Shown here: positions 1-7,944 of the stretch, one piece after another
Position numbering within the stretch: the first letter of the stretch is position 1
Layout of the letters: the number at the start of each line of letters is the position of its first letter
Source of the DNA: Porphyridium purpureum
Taxonomy: Eukaryota > Rhodophyta > Bangiophyceae > Porphyridiales > Porphyridiaceae
DNA length: 64,000 nt
Direction of reading: 5' to 3'
Assembly: GCA_008690995.1 (NCBI GenBank)
Contig: VRMN01000001.1
Location: 5,208,001 to 5,272,000, forward strand
Notes under the pieces: model-generated
The model's input: the letters and a program-made list of their open reading frames with translations, nothing else
The model's database searches: none
What the model was told of the DNA's origin: nothing
Translations under genes and position numbers: made by a program

Positions 1-13
1 TACGGTTTTTCGG

Positions 14-973
14 TTAAGTGGTTTCCCAATGAGGTACAGCTTTGAGGCGTTCTGCGAGTTCCGGGATCACGCTCAACTTCTGGCGTGCGAGGCGGGTGGC
101 CGACTCGCGAAAGTCGACAAGGGACAAGTCACACTCGCCCTCCAGTAGTCGCGATTTTCTCTGATTCTGCTTTGGGGCCTCGTGGCTGTACTGGCCGCGC
201 AGGTTGCGCGCGTCGATCGCGCGGAAATGGCAGCCCGTCACTTTGAGAAGGCTGTTCAGCGCACGGTTGTATAAATCCAGCGTGAGCTCCTCCACCGGGA
301 AAATCATGGTTCGTTCTGGAAACGCAGCGTGCGTCAGGTTGACTAGCTCGCGCCCGTACACCCACCGCTTGCGCGCATGCTTGCCAAATTCCTTCTCTGC
401 CAAGTTTATCACATCGGCATTATTGCGCACCGAGAAAATGAAGCGCGCGCACGGAAACATGTCCAGCAGAAACAGCAACATATCCGGCGATCGCGTGGCG
501 TAGCGAATTTCCTTGAAGCCTAGAATGCGCGTGAGTGGCTCGCGCTCCGAACGCTCCTTGCCAAAGATCATGTTCTTCACAAGCTCCTGAATTGTGCAGG
601 CAAACGCGTCGTGGTCTAACTCCGGGCTGCTGAATGCGGACACGTGCCTCGGTAGCGCGACCAGCCGCTCATAAATAACGCGCGCCTCGTTCAGTACGCC
701 ATTGTGTTCTCCCGCTAGCTCGATCCCTGGTACCGCCCGAAGTGTAAACATCGTGGTCGTCGTTCCGGTGCGCCCCTCGGCGCCGAGGACGAATAGCCAA
801 TTATCCGCGCACAAATCACACGACATCGACTTCGGCGGCACGTCTGCTGCTACACTGACCCTGGTGATGCGCCCGAGCGACGGCCACGACAAAGAAAAAG
901 AGCTCAACATGACCAGGGCAAAGCAGACACGCATCAAAAGATTTCGCGGCGGTGCCGCATGTCGTTTGTTCAT
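14..973 (-). CDS. Sulfotransferase-like protein, copy 1 of a tandem pair
   Basis: A 319-residue protein from the ATG at 973 (an in-frame ATG at 1006 is also possible; the open frame runs further only through non-ATG codons). A hydrophobic stretch at about residues 12-30 looks like a signal peptide or type II anchor, so the product probably enters the secretory pathway. After it comes CDLCADNW, then a phosphate-binding-loop-like segment GAEGRTGTTT (about 64-73), and later FSVRNN, which resembles the 3'-phosphate-binding strand of PAPS-dependent sulfotransferases. Its neighbour at 1369-2301 shares all of these blocks, so the two are tandem paralogs. Known for the fold: transfer of sulfate from PAPS to sugars or proteins. 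The acceptor is unknown; sulfated wall or mucilage polysaccharide is a guess from the presumed lineage. The family assignment rests on motifs only. Confidence 0.6.
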   Translation of the reverse strand: MNKRHAAPPRNLLMRVCFALVMLSSFSLSWPSLGRITRVSVAADVPPKSMSCDLCADNWLFVLGAEGRTGTTTTMFTLRAVPGIELAGEHNGVLNEARVIYERLVALPRHVSAFSSPELDHDAFACTIQELVKNMIFGKERSEREPLTRILGFKEIRYATRSPDMLLFLLDMFPCARFIFSVRNNADVINLAEKEFGKHARKRWVYGRELVNLTHAAFPERTMIFPVEELTLDLYNRALNSLLKVTGCHFRAIDARNLRGQYSHEAPKQNQRKSRLLEGECDLSLVDFRESATRLARQKLSVIPELAERLKAVPHWETT

Positions 974-1368
974 CGCTATGGCTCCGCGCGAACAGCACCG
1001 GTGCATGCGCAGCGCACGGCCAACACCAGGGAAGGATCGATTGGCCGCAAATGACGCACTCGGAGTCACCCAGACCACACGTGCAAATAATGAACAGAAC
1101 CCCCGCTCTCGTAGAGGATGGAAATGGATGCATGCTAGTAGTGTCCAGACTTGCGTTCTTGCGTGTCTGCGTGCGTGTGTGCGTATGATTGTGTGTGTTT
1201 TAGTGTTTGCATGTGTGTGTTACACAGTGTGGATGTGTGCGTGCGCGCACACATCATCAAACACCTGAGTACTTCTCTCCGCCCCCAAAGATAAACTTTT
1301 GTCCATAACGAAAGAAACATAAATCGCCTAGTGGCAAATTCAGTCCCGTCGGCACTTGCACAACTTCA
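974..1368. other. Spacer between the tandem sulfotransferase-like genes
   Basis: No gene is supported here. About 1155-1260 is a GT-rich low-complexity stretch (many TGTG and GTGC runs). It lies upstream of copy 1 and downstream of copy 2, so it probably holds the copy 1 promoter and the copy 2 3' end. Confidence 0.5.
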
Positions 1369-2301
1369 CTATCTGCGACCCTCTTCCATTACGAGAGCAT
1401 CCGGATTCTTGAGCCCCAGTCGTGGAATCATGTGCAAATCTTTTGCGAGCTGAACCCAAAGCTCCTGGCCGCGAGTCAGCTCATCGTTGGAGTATCGAAA
1501 GCTGACGGCGGAAAGGTCGCATACGCCCTTCAAGCCGCTTTTGCCCATCCTGAATTCCTTGGAAAATGTTCCTTCCGAGTTTCGCACATCAACCCGCCAA
1601 AAAGTACATCCCTGTACGCCGAGCATGTCATGCAGGAAGGCGTTGAATCGGTCCACGGTCAAATCCTCGACAGAGAAGACCGCCGTGCTCTTCGGGAAAG
1701 CCTTGTTCATGGTTTGAAACAGATCTCGGCTATATCTCCATTTCTTTCTCATCCAGGCTTCGTCGCCGAAGGCGCTTGCTTTGAGAGGTACGCTTACATT
1801 GTTCCTGACAGAGAGAAGAAAGCGCGCACACGGGAACGCATTGGCTAGAAAGCGCATCATATTGGGTGAGGCGTACCGAATTTCTTTGAAACCCAGAATA
1901 CGCGTGCTCTCCTCTATCTCGTCACGATTATTTCCAAACACAATTGCCTTAACCATGGACTGTACTGAACACATGAAATCGGTGTCATTGGTTGGGCTAC
2001 CCATGAACGCGGAAACTCTATACTTTTCTCCGATAGTCCTGAGCCTCTCCCAGATCCGCCAGCTTTCTCGCAACACACCGAAATGCTCGCCGGTGAGGTG
2101 AATGCCTGGAACCTCATTAAACATGCTGAGCGCCGTCGTGGAGCCCGTTCGCCCACCAGCTCCAAGAATGAAGAACCAGTTATCGGCGCACAAATCGCAC
2201 TGAGCGGCGGCCTCAACGCCGCCAGCGCCGCCGCCGGCCAATACGACAAGCCCCAGCCATCCCAACACCACGCCCGCGATCACAAATAGACGCATCTTCA
2301 T
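1369..2301 (-). CDS. Sulfotransferase-like protein, copy 2 of a tandem pair
   Basis: A 310-residue protein from the ATG at 2301 (a second ATG at 2295). The N-terminus (MKMRLFVIAGVVLGWLGLVV) is a clear signal peptide or membrane anchor. Then follow CDLCADNW, the loop GAGGRTGSTT (about 48-56), the shared GFKEIRYAS block, and LLSVRNN, in the same order and spacing as in copy 1. This supports a gene duplication and a nucleotide-sulfate-binding fold in the secretory pathway. The conserved cysteines just after the anchor (CDLC) are shared by both copies and may form a disulfide. C-terminal tails differ. Copy 2 ends about 400 bp before copy 1, in the same orientation. Acceptor unknown. Confidence 0.6.
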   Translation of the reverse strand: MKMRLFVIAGVVLGWLGLVVLAGGGAGGVEAAAQCDLCADNWFFILGAGGRTGSTTALSMFNEVPGIHLTGEHFGVLRESWRIWERLRTIGEKYRVSAFMGSPTNDTDFMCSVQSMVKAIVFGNNRDEIEESTRILGFKEIRYASPNMMRFLANAFPCARFLLSVRNNVSVPLKASAFGDEAWMRKKWRYSRDLFQTMNKAFPKSTAVFSVEDLTVDRFNAFLHDMLGVQGCTFWRVDVRNSEGTFSKEFRMGKSGLKGVCDLSAVSFRYSNDELTRGQELWVQLAKDLHMIPRLGLKNPDALVMEEGRR

Positions 2302-3047
2302 GGTCCAAGTCACACACGCGCCTTGCCCTCACATCGCGCCCGTGTTCTTTCGCAATCGTCCGCGTGCGTTAAAATACGGTGTTTTTCGATGGAGCCGCTT
2401 CTCAAACGCTCTGCTTGCTCGCTGCCATCCTCAATTCACCCACCACAGGCGTCCTCACCGACGTCACTGTACCCACGACTGTCATCCCCACCGGCATTCC
2501 TCCGCGCTTCCATTCCCCAGTTTTCTCCCGCTTTTCGAATCGGCGCTATGGGCACGGATTTTCAACCACACGCGCGGCCTGCCGCAGAATCTTGGGTGAC
2601 CGTTTCACGTTTGTCTCATCCTTGCAGAACGCGCAGGTTTTAGTATGGCCTCTCCCCTCCGCCAAGCGGCAGGAGTGTACGGCACCGCGAGTACAGTTCG
2701 TATCAGCACGTGGGCTCAATGGTCGAGTCGCGGTGATTCGCGTAAGGCACTGTGGGACGGAGAGGCAAAGGGGAGGGGGGAAGGAAGGGGCGGTTATTGA
2801 GAAGACACAAAAGAAGGCGTCTAACTTTCCTGGGAATGTATGAAAACCGGCTTGTTTTGTTATGGTGTGCGTGGGGACGTGCGCGAAGAGCAAGAGCGGT
2901 CCGCTCGGGGCTTGAAAAGGACTTGCGGCGACACATGGAACTGAGGGGGAGAAGGGCGGGAGAGAGAGTGGTGTGTGTGTAAGTTGGGAGACGAGAGGAA
3001 GGGGGTGGGTGAGGGTGCGGGAAGGAGAACGGAAGGAAGTAGTGACG
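2302..3047. promoter_or_regulatory. Divergent promoter region with GTACAG element and GA tract
   Basis: Lies between the minus-strand sulfotransferase-like gene and the plus-strand CaaX gene. It holds GTGTAC at 2675-2680 and CGAGTACAGTTCG around GTACAG 2691-2696, the element seen in several other divergent promoters of this window. A purine tract with GAGAGAGAG (about 2940-2972) precedes the CaaX gene on its coding strand. Short open frames here are not supported as genes. Confidence 0.45.
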
Positions 3048-3682
3048 ATGCCGCCACCACCACCGCCGCCGCCGCCGCCAGCTGCGGGGATTGCTGACGC
3101 TGGACGCGCGTTGCCACCGGTAAGTTTTGCGAGCGGGATTCTGAGTGGTCCGTTTTGAAACGGGGGGCGATGGGTTGTCGAAGGGCGGAAACGGACGACG
3201 CTCGCGGTAAGGAGCTGTTATCCATCTTTCGTTTGGGCTCTGGCTGGCGTGCAAGCGTTTGTGTGGCGCCGGTATCGCGTTTCGCATGCGCGCCTCAGTC
3301 GTGCGCGAGCGTGCTGGAGGCTACACGCGCTTCGTCCCGGCCACCGAGAGCCTCGTCGCGGGGAAGGAAGTAGGAGTGAGGAGAAGATCTCTGTGTTTGG
3401 TGTTCAGATAGCTGACTTGACTCTTTTCACATTTGTCTCAATGTGCCTTTTCGAACTTCTGTGCGTTTCTGTATCGAACTGTTAATTTTATCGGTGTAGC
3501 CGCCGCCACCGCCATCGGGAGGGGCTGCCGCGGCCGCGAAGCCGCCACCACCGCCAGCGGCTCAGCCTGCCGCAGCACCGCTGCCGCCACCGCCAGCGGC
3601 TCAGCCTGCCGCGGCACCCGCCGCCGCCGCCGCCAGCGACTCAGGCTGCTCCGCCTCCGCCGCCACCAGCCGCGGCAGCACC

Positions 3683-3715
<33 letters not shown>

Positions 3716-3908
3716 AGCGCCGCCAGCAGAGGTGAAGAAGGAGGAGCCCAAGAAGGAGGAACCGAAGAAGGCGGAACCGAAGAAAGAGGAGGCCAAGAAG
3801 CCGGAACCGAAGAAGGAGGAAGCTAAGAAGGATGCTCCAAAGGCAGCAGCCACTCCTGCCGCAGAGGGTGACAAGAAGAAGGCCGCTGGCTGTTGCGTGA
3901 TCTCTTAG
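3048..3908 (+). CDS. Pro-rich/Lys-Glu-rich protein with C-terminal CaaX box, one intron
   Basis: Exon 1 is 3048-3119: ATG, ten prolines, 24 codons in all, ending at a GTAAGT donor. The intron is 3120-3499 (380 nt, ends TGTAG). Exon 2 is 3500-3908. Exon 2 continues with PPPP/PAAQPAAAP repeats, then an alternating PAPAPA stretch, a highly charged KKEEPKK block, and ends GCCVIS-stop. CVIS is a CaaX prenylation box, and the cysteine before it could be palmitoylated, so a membrane-anchored disordered protein is likely. Oddity: the proline/alanine repeat reads from exon 1 in one frame and the Lys-Glu/CaaX part in another, offset by one base. The 39-bp repeat unit becomes 40 bp near 3601-3640 because of an extra C. 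This may be a sequence error, a real frameshift or a different splice pattern. No enzymatic domain. Confidence 0.55.
3120..3499 (+). other. Spliceosomal intron
   Basis: The GTAAGT donor follows exon 1 in phase 0, and a TGTAG acceptor precedes CCGCCGCC, which continues the polyproline run. Stops fill all frames between them. It is the only intron that could be supported in the window. Confidence 0.6.
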
Positions 3909-5194
3909 ACGCGTGCCTTCTTCCAAGGCACTGCTAGCCTCGGCCGCGCGGGATCGGGAGAATTCTCGACCTCAGGCGAGAGTGAACGGAATCTCTCGCA
4001 TGGACCCGCAGTTGCCGTCTTGCTCTTTGACTCTTTGACTGTGCTTCTGTGCTTTTTGCGTGTATCGACGGTATGTGTGACGGTTCAGTGACATACCGCC
4101 TCGGGGGAGATTGGGTTTGCCATCTTTACTTGACGAGAATGGCTGCCCGTCGGGGTGCGGTGTAGGTCTGGCTTGATAAAATTAAAGAAAACTCATTTTT
4201 CGGAGCTCGCGGGACGTCGAAGCATGGGGATGAAGCGAACTGGGTGACGACGCGTGTTCATTTGGAGTCGGCGTGCACACTTGCTCAGCGCACCAAAACG
4301 TCTCGAAATTGTTCTCGCCGCAGAAAAACTTGCAGAGCCGCGCTGTGCTACATCATGTATTTCCGAACAGGAAGGAATTCTGACGCAAAGAAGGACTGTG
4401 CAGAGTATTTTGCCAACAGACCATCCCTGCATACTTGACTACCGTCGCTATGCGCAGAATCATTGTGACTCACAGTTCTCATCAACCTCAAGGCAGCAGG
4501 ACGACTACACGCATACTATGCGAGCTCGCGGCTTGCCATTCTTGCCTAGGAACATTGCAAGATTCCTTCCCGTTGAGCTGAAAATGCACAACATCCAGCT
4601 CACCCCGCAATTAAAATCGAATAAAATAACGTGAATAAACTGTGGCTTGGTTGTACACTCAAGTGAACACCCAAGTGAACACGCGATTGGACGGGCATGC
4701 GGCAATCAAGGGGAGAGCCCTGCCCGCTCAGCCCGGCTACCGAGCACGAGACCTGCAGTCTACACACATAATGCGGCCTAGGCGACGAATGCGAGCCAAC
4801 TTTGGACGACACAAGGTAACCATAATCGAGTGAGCGCAGAAGACTTTCGCCTGCATGGCGGCAACGTACTTGGTGCGGAAAAATCGCTTCTCAGAGGGTG
4901 GCTTGGCCCTTTGAGCAGCACTGTCAGGGTTTCAGAGGGTGTGCGGGAAAGTTGCTTTATGTGTCGCTGTTGATTCTTCTCAAATTATGGGCGTTCGTGG
5001 ATACGCGGAGTGCACAGCCGTGCACTTTGCGCATAAGCCTGATCTTGGAAATACACCAATCCATGTAACAAGCGCATCGGAAAGCGCTGAACAAACCTGA
5101 CATCCGATGACCTCCGCGACGATCGGTCCAACTGTCTTTTCTTTTTCTTCTCCCTTTCTCTTCATGTGCGGTAAACAGCTACGCACCATGCGCT
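3909..5194. other. Intergenic region without a recognised gene
   Basis: About 1.3 kb between the end of the CaaX gene and the end of the minus-strand acidic coiled-coil gene, so it should contain two 3' ends. Only short open frames with no family resemblance were seen. A small direct repeat (CAAGTGAACAC twice, about 4661-4683) is the only structure noticed. Confidence 0.4.
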
Positions 5195-7018
5195 CTAGTT
5201 CCCAAACAAAGCCATGCGTTCCGCGACGCTCTTTGTACGAGGCATTTCTTCCTCTCCCGCGCCGACCTGCGGTACGTCCGGTATCATGTGTTCCAATTCT
5301 GGGACTTCGTCTCTAGGCGTTCGAATGTCTGGCGTCGAGGATGCAGACGCACCGCCAAACGCCGCCATTTGAATTTTCATTTTCTCCTTGTGCTCGTCCC
5401 TCTCAATAGGTGGGGGCAGGCTGCTGCCGCCAAATCTTGCCGCAATGTCCTTCACACTGCTCGAAGCACGCTCGCCCATTCCGTCCGGGGTTGCATCTTC
5501 ATCCTCATCTTCTTCGGCGAACTCCACAACGCTAGGCGAGGTAGCAAACTTGACACTTTGTGATCGCGAAGACTTCGAGGTAGTGGTAGCTACTTCGGGT
5601 TCAGTCTGCTTCGCCAGTTCAGAAAGCTTGCTTGAAATGATATCCTCATTCGAAAGCAGCGTCTCGTCGGCAACAGGCTCAGCATCGTACTCGTCCTGCG
5701 ACATCCCGCGCGCAAATACGTTGGCCATTTCCTTCACACTTCCTTTTCGAGACGGTGTTTCCTGATCGAGATCATCCTTGTTGGGCTCTGAGATGCCGCG
5801 TGAAAGTTCGTGATCCGGTTCAACATCCAGCGAGTCCGTTTCCATTGAAGCATCCCCGCCTGTCACTCTGACCTCCCGTGACTTCTGCGCCAGACGAGCG
5901 GTTTCGTCATCCTGGACGGGAATGCGCATGGCGACCTCCTTGCCATTATCAGGAATTGGAATATCTTCGACCGCCTTTGCCTCATTGTAGCTCAAATGCC
6001 ATGTCTTCAGAACGCGGGACTCCCCCGACAATGTCAAGATCGGCAACACGCCCTTCTCGCGCACAGGTAGCTTATGCAAAAACACAGCAGGCTCGTCGCC
6101 GTACGGCTTGAACTGCGCGACAACCTTGTTATCGACCAGAGACCAAAGAGAAACACGACCGTCCATGCTCGAGCTCAAGACCAGATCGTCTGTTACAAAC
6201 ACGACATCCAACACAGGGGCGTCGGCAAACCCTTCTTCGATAGCCGGCAGATCCACAACCACGGTCTTGAGGTTTTCCGGGAGTCGGTCCATAAACGGTT
6301 TGCCTGCCATGGGATCGGTTGCCACGTCTGGCTCAATGGTGCCAAACACTTCAATCGCACGCGCGGCTGCCGCCTCGTCGGCCTGTCTTTGCAGTTTTGC
6401 AAGTTCTTCCGCGCGCTGAGCTTTGCGCGCTTCGGCGGCAGCCAACTTCGCTGCGGCTGCTTCCCCCTTGAGCCGCTGCTTCTCTGCTGCTGCTTTCTCC
6501 GCTGCGATCCCCTTTGCTTCGGCTTCTTTTTCTAGCCTCTGGGCCTCCTGCTCATTCGCGATTCTCTTGGCCTCAGCCTCCTCCGCAGCCAGTCGAGCAC
6601 GCTTTTCGTCCTCTTCCTTGAGGGCCACCTCGTCCGCTGGCGTCGTGGCAGCAAGCGATCGTTCCTCGCGATGCTCTTCTGCGGCCTCCTCCTCTTCATC
6701 GTCCTCCTCCTCCTCCTCCTCACTGTCCGTCTCGTACTCGCTCGAGTCATCGGTCTCGTACTCTGTCGATCCCTCCTCTTCTCCAGACTCCTCCTCCTCT
6801 TCTCCTGCGTCCGCCGCCGCAGCCGGCGCAGCCGGTGCCTCGTCCGCGGCTTCAGGGGCCTCAGCGACATCACCCGCTTCAGCGGATTCTTCATCCGCAT
6901 CATCCGCATCGTCCGCGTCGGGGGCCGCCGCCTCGTCTTCCACATCCTCCGGCGCCATGTATGGCGGCGGAGGCACGCCCTCCGTCCTCCCAACCACCAT
7001 CCCCGAATCGCCCTCCAT
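5195..7018 (-). CDS. Acidic coiled-coil protein with a WD-like segment and a repeated C-terminal motif
   Basis: A 607-residue protein from the ATG at 7018. Order: a very acidic low-complexity N-terminus (about 20-125, mostly E, D and A), a long Ala/Glu/Lys coiled coil (about 130-230), then a compact part (about 240-330) with WD-repeat-like strands (VLSSSMDGRVSLWSLVDNK, SRVLKTWHLSYN). The rest is a Ser/Glu-rich tail. The tail carries three spaced copies of a short motif: SVKEMANVFARG, SVKDIAARFGG and SVAERMALFGN (the very C-terminus). A repeated Val-Lys-x-x-Ala-x-x-Phe motif suggests multivalent binding to one partner. No enzyme signature, function unknown. A CT tract (GA on the coding strand) lies about 140-170 bp upstream of the start. 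Confidence 0.65.
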   Translation of the reverse strand: MEGDSGMVVGRTEGVPPPPYMAPEDVEDEAAAPDADDADDADEESAEAGDVAEAPEAADEAPAAPAAAADAGEEEEESGEEEGSTEYETDDSSEYETDSEEEEEEDDEEEEAAEEHREERSLAATTPADEVALKEEDEKRARLAAEEAEAKRIANEQEAQRLEKEAEAKGIAAEKAAAEKQRLKGEAAAAKLAAAEARKAQRAEELAKLQRQADEAAAARAIEVFGTIEPDVATDPMAGKPFMDRLPENLKTVVVDLPAIEEGFADAPVLDVVFVTDDLVLSSSMDGRVSLWSLVDNKVVAQFKPYGDEPAVFLHKLPVREKGVLPILTLSGESRVLKTWHLSYNEAKAVEDIPIPDNGKEVAMRIPVQDDETARLAQKSREVRVTGGDASMETDSLDVEPDHELSRGISEPNKDDLDQETPSRKGSVKEMANVFARGMSQDEYDAEPVADETLLSNEDIISSKLSELAKQTEPEVATTTSKSSRSQSVKFATSPSVVEFAEEDEDEDATPDGMGERASSSVKDIAARFGGSSLPPPIERDEHKEKMKIQMAAFGGASASSTPDIRTPRDEVPELEHMIPDVPQVGAGEEEMPRTKSVAERMALFGN

Positions 7019-7944
7019 CCCCACACCGCCCTCTAATCTCAACCTCTCGTACTCGTACCCTTCCCCTACTCCACCACCTCCACCACCTCTCCCTTCTCCC
7101 GCTCGACGCGCTTATCCATCAACCTTCTTCCCCCACCCCTCCTTCCCTCTAACGCTCTCTCTCACCCTCTCTCTCTCTCTCTCCCATTAAAGGGAAAGGC
7201 TGCGTGCTTCTCTTGATCCCACACTCCCCCCGAATCCGCATCCAAAACCCCTCACTTTCATCCACCAAAATAACACACCAACCACACCAACCAACAAACA
7301 CACGTTGATAATCCTATCAACCCGCCATCATGAAGCTCTGCCGCGTTTGGTCTGCGCGCTCGTTTTGGATGGGAACGAGGGCGCGGCCAGCGCGGTTCAC
7401 CGTTACGGTAAATTTCTTGCTCATCGGCGCGCTGTACCTCACCTCAACGAAGCAGATGTACTTACATGTACACCCTGCACGTGTTTGTGTGTGTGTGTGT
7501 GTGTGTGAGGCGGGTGAACGACCGATGCTTCGAACAGACAAGGGGTGGTTATGGTACAGTGTGTATGCCGCGCACTGTACTTCTTGCGTCAGAACTGGAC
7601 AAGGCGGATGACCGCAGCGCGGAATAGTGTTGCGTGAAGGACGCTAGGGTTTCCATCAACGCGAGTGCGCAGTCAAAACGAGCCGGTTTGGGTATGAATG
7701 CTGTGTGTGATACAGGGCGAGGCGCTGTGTTCACTTGATGGGTTGGATGTGAGAAGGGTAGACGAAGGGGAGGGAGAACGGGACATGCTTAGAGTGTGTG
7801 GGTGGGTGGCGGCGTTGTGCGGGGGGGAGGGAAAGGGCGGGTCGGTGGTGTGTTGGAGCGCGGGACGGAACGCGCGAGCGGGAACTTGGGGCTTGATCAA
7901 GGGAGGAAGGGATCGGGGCGCGAGTGGGAGCGGGCTCAGGCAGG
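7019..7944. promoter_or_regulatory. Divergent promoter region of the acidic protein and beta-COP
   Basis: Contains a CT tract at about 7156-7186 (GA for the minus-strand gene), CTGTAC at 7432-7437, a (GT)n run at about 7487-7508, and an inverted pair GTACAG 7554-7559 / CTGTAC 7575-7580. A G/A-rich leader (about 7760-7930) precedes the beta-COP start. No additional gene is supported. Confidence 0.5.

Noticed and set aside
6423-7190. 255-codon plus-strand frame rich in Ser/Ala
   Set aside because: It is antisense to the Glu/Asp-rich coding of the minus-strand coiled-coil gene; the poly-Ser is the complement of GAG/GAC codons.
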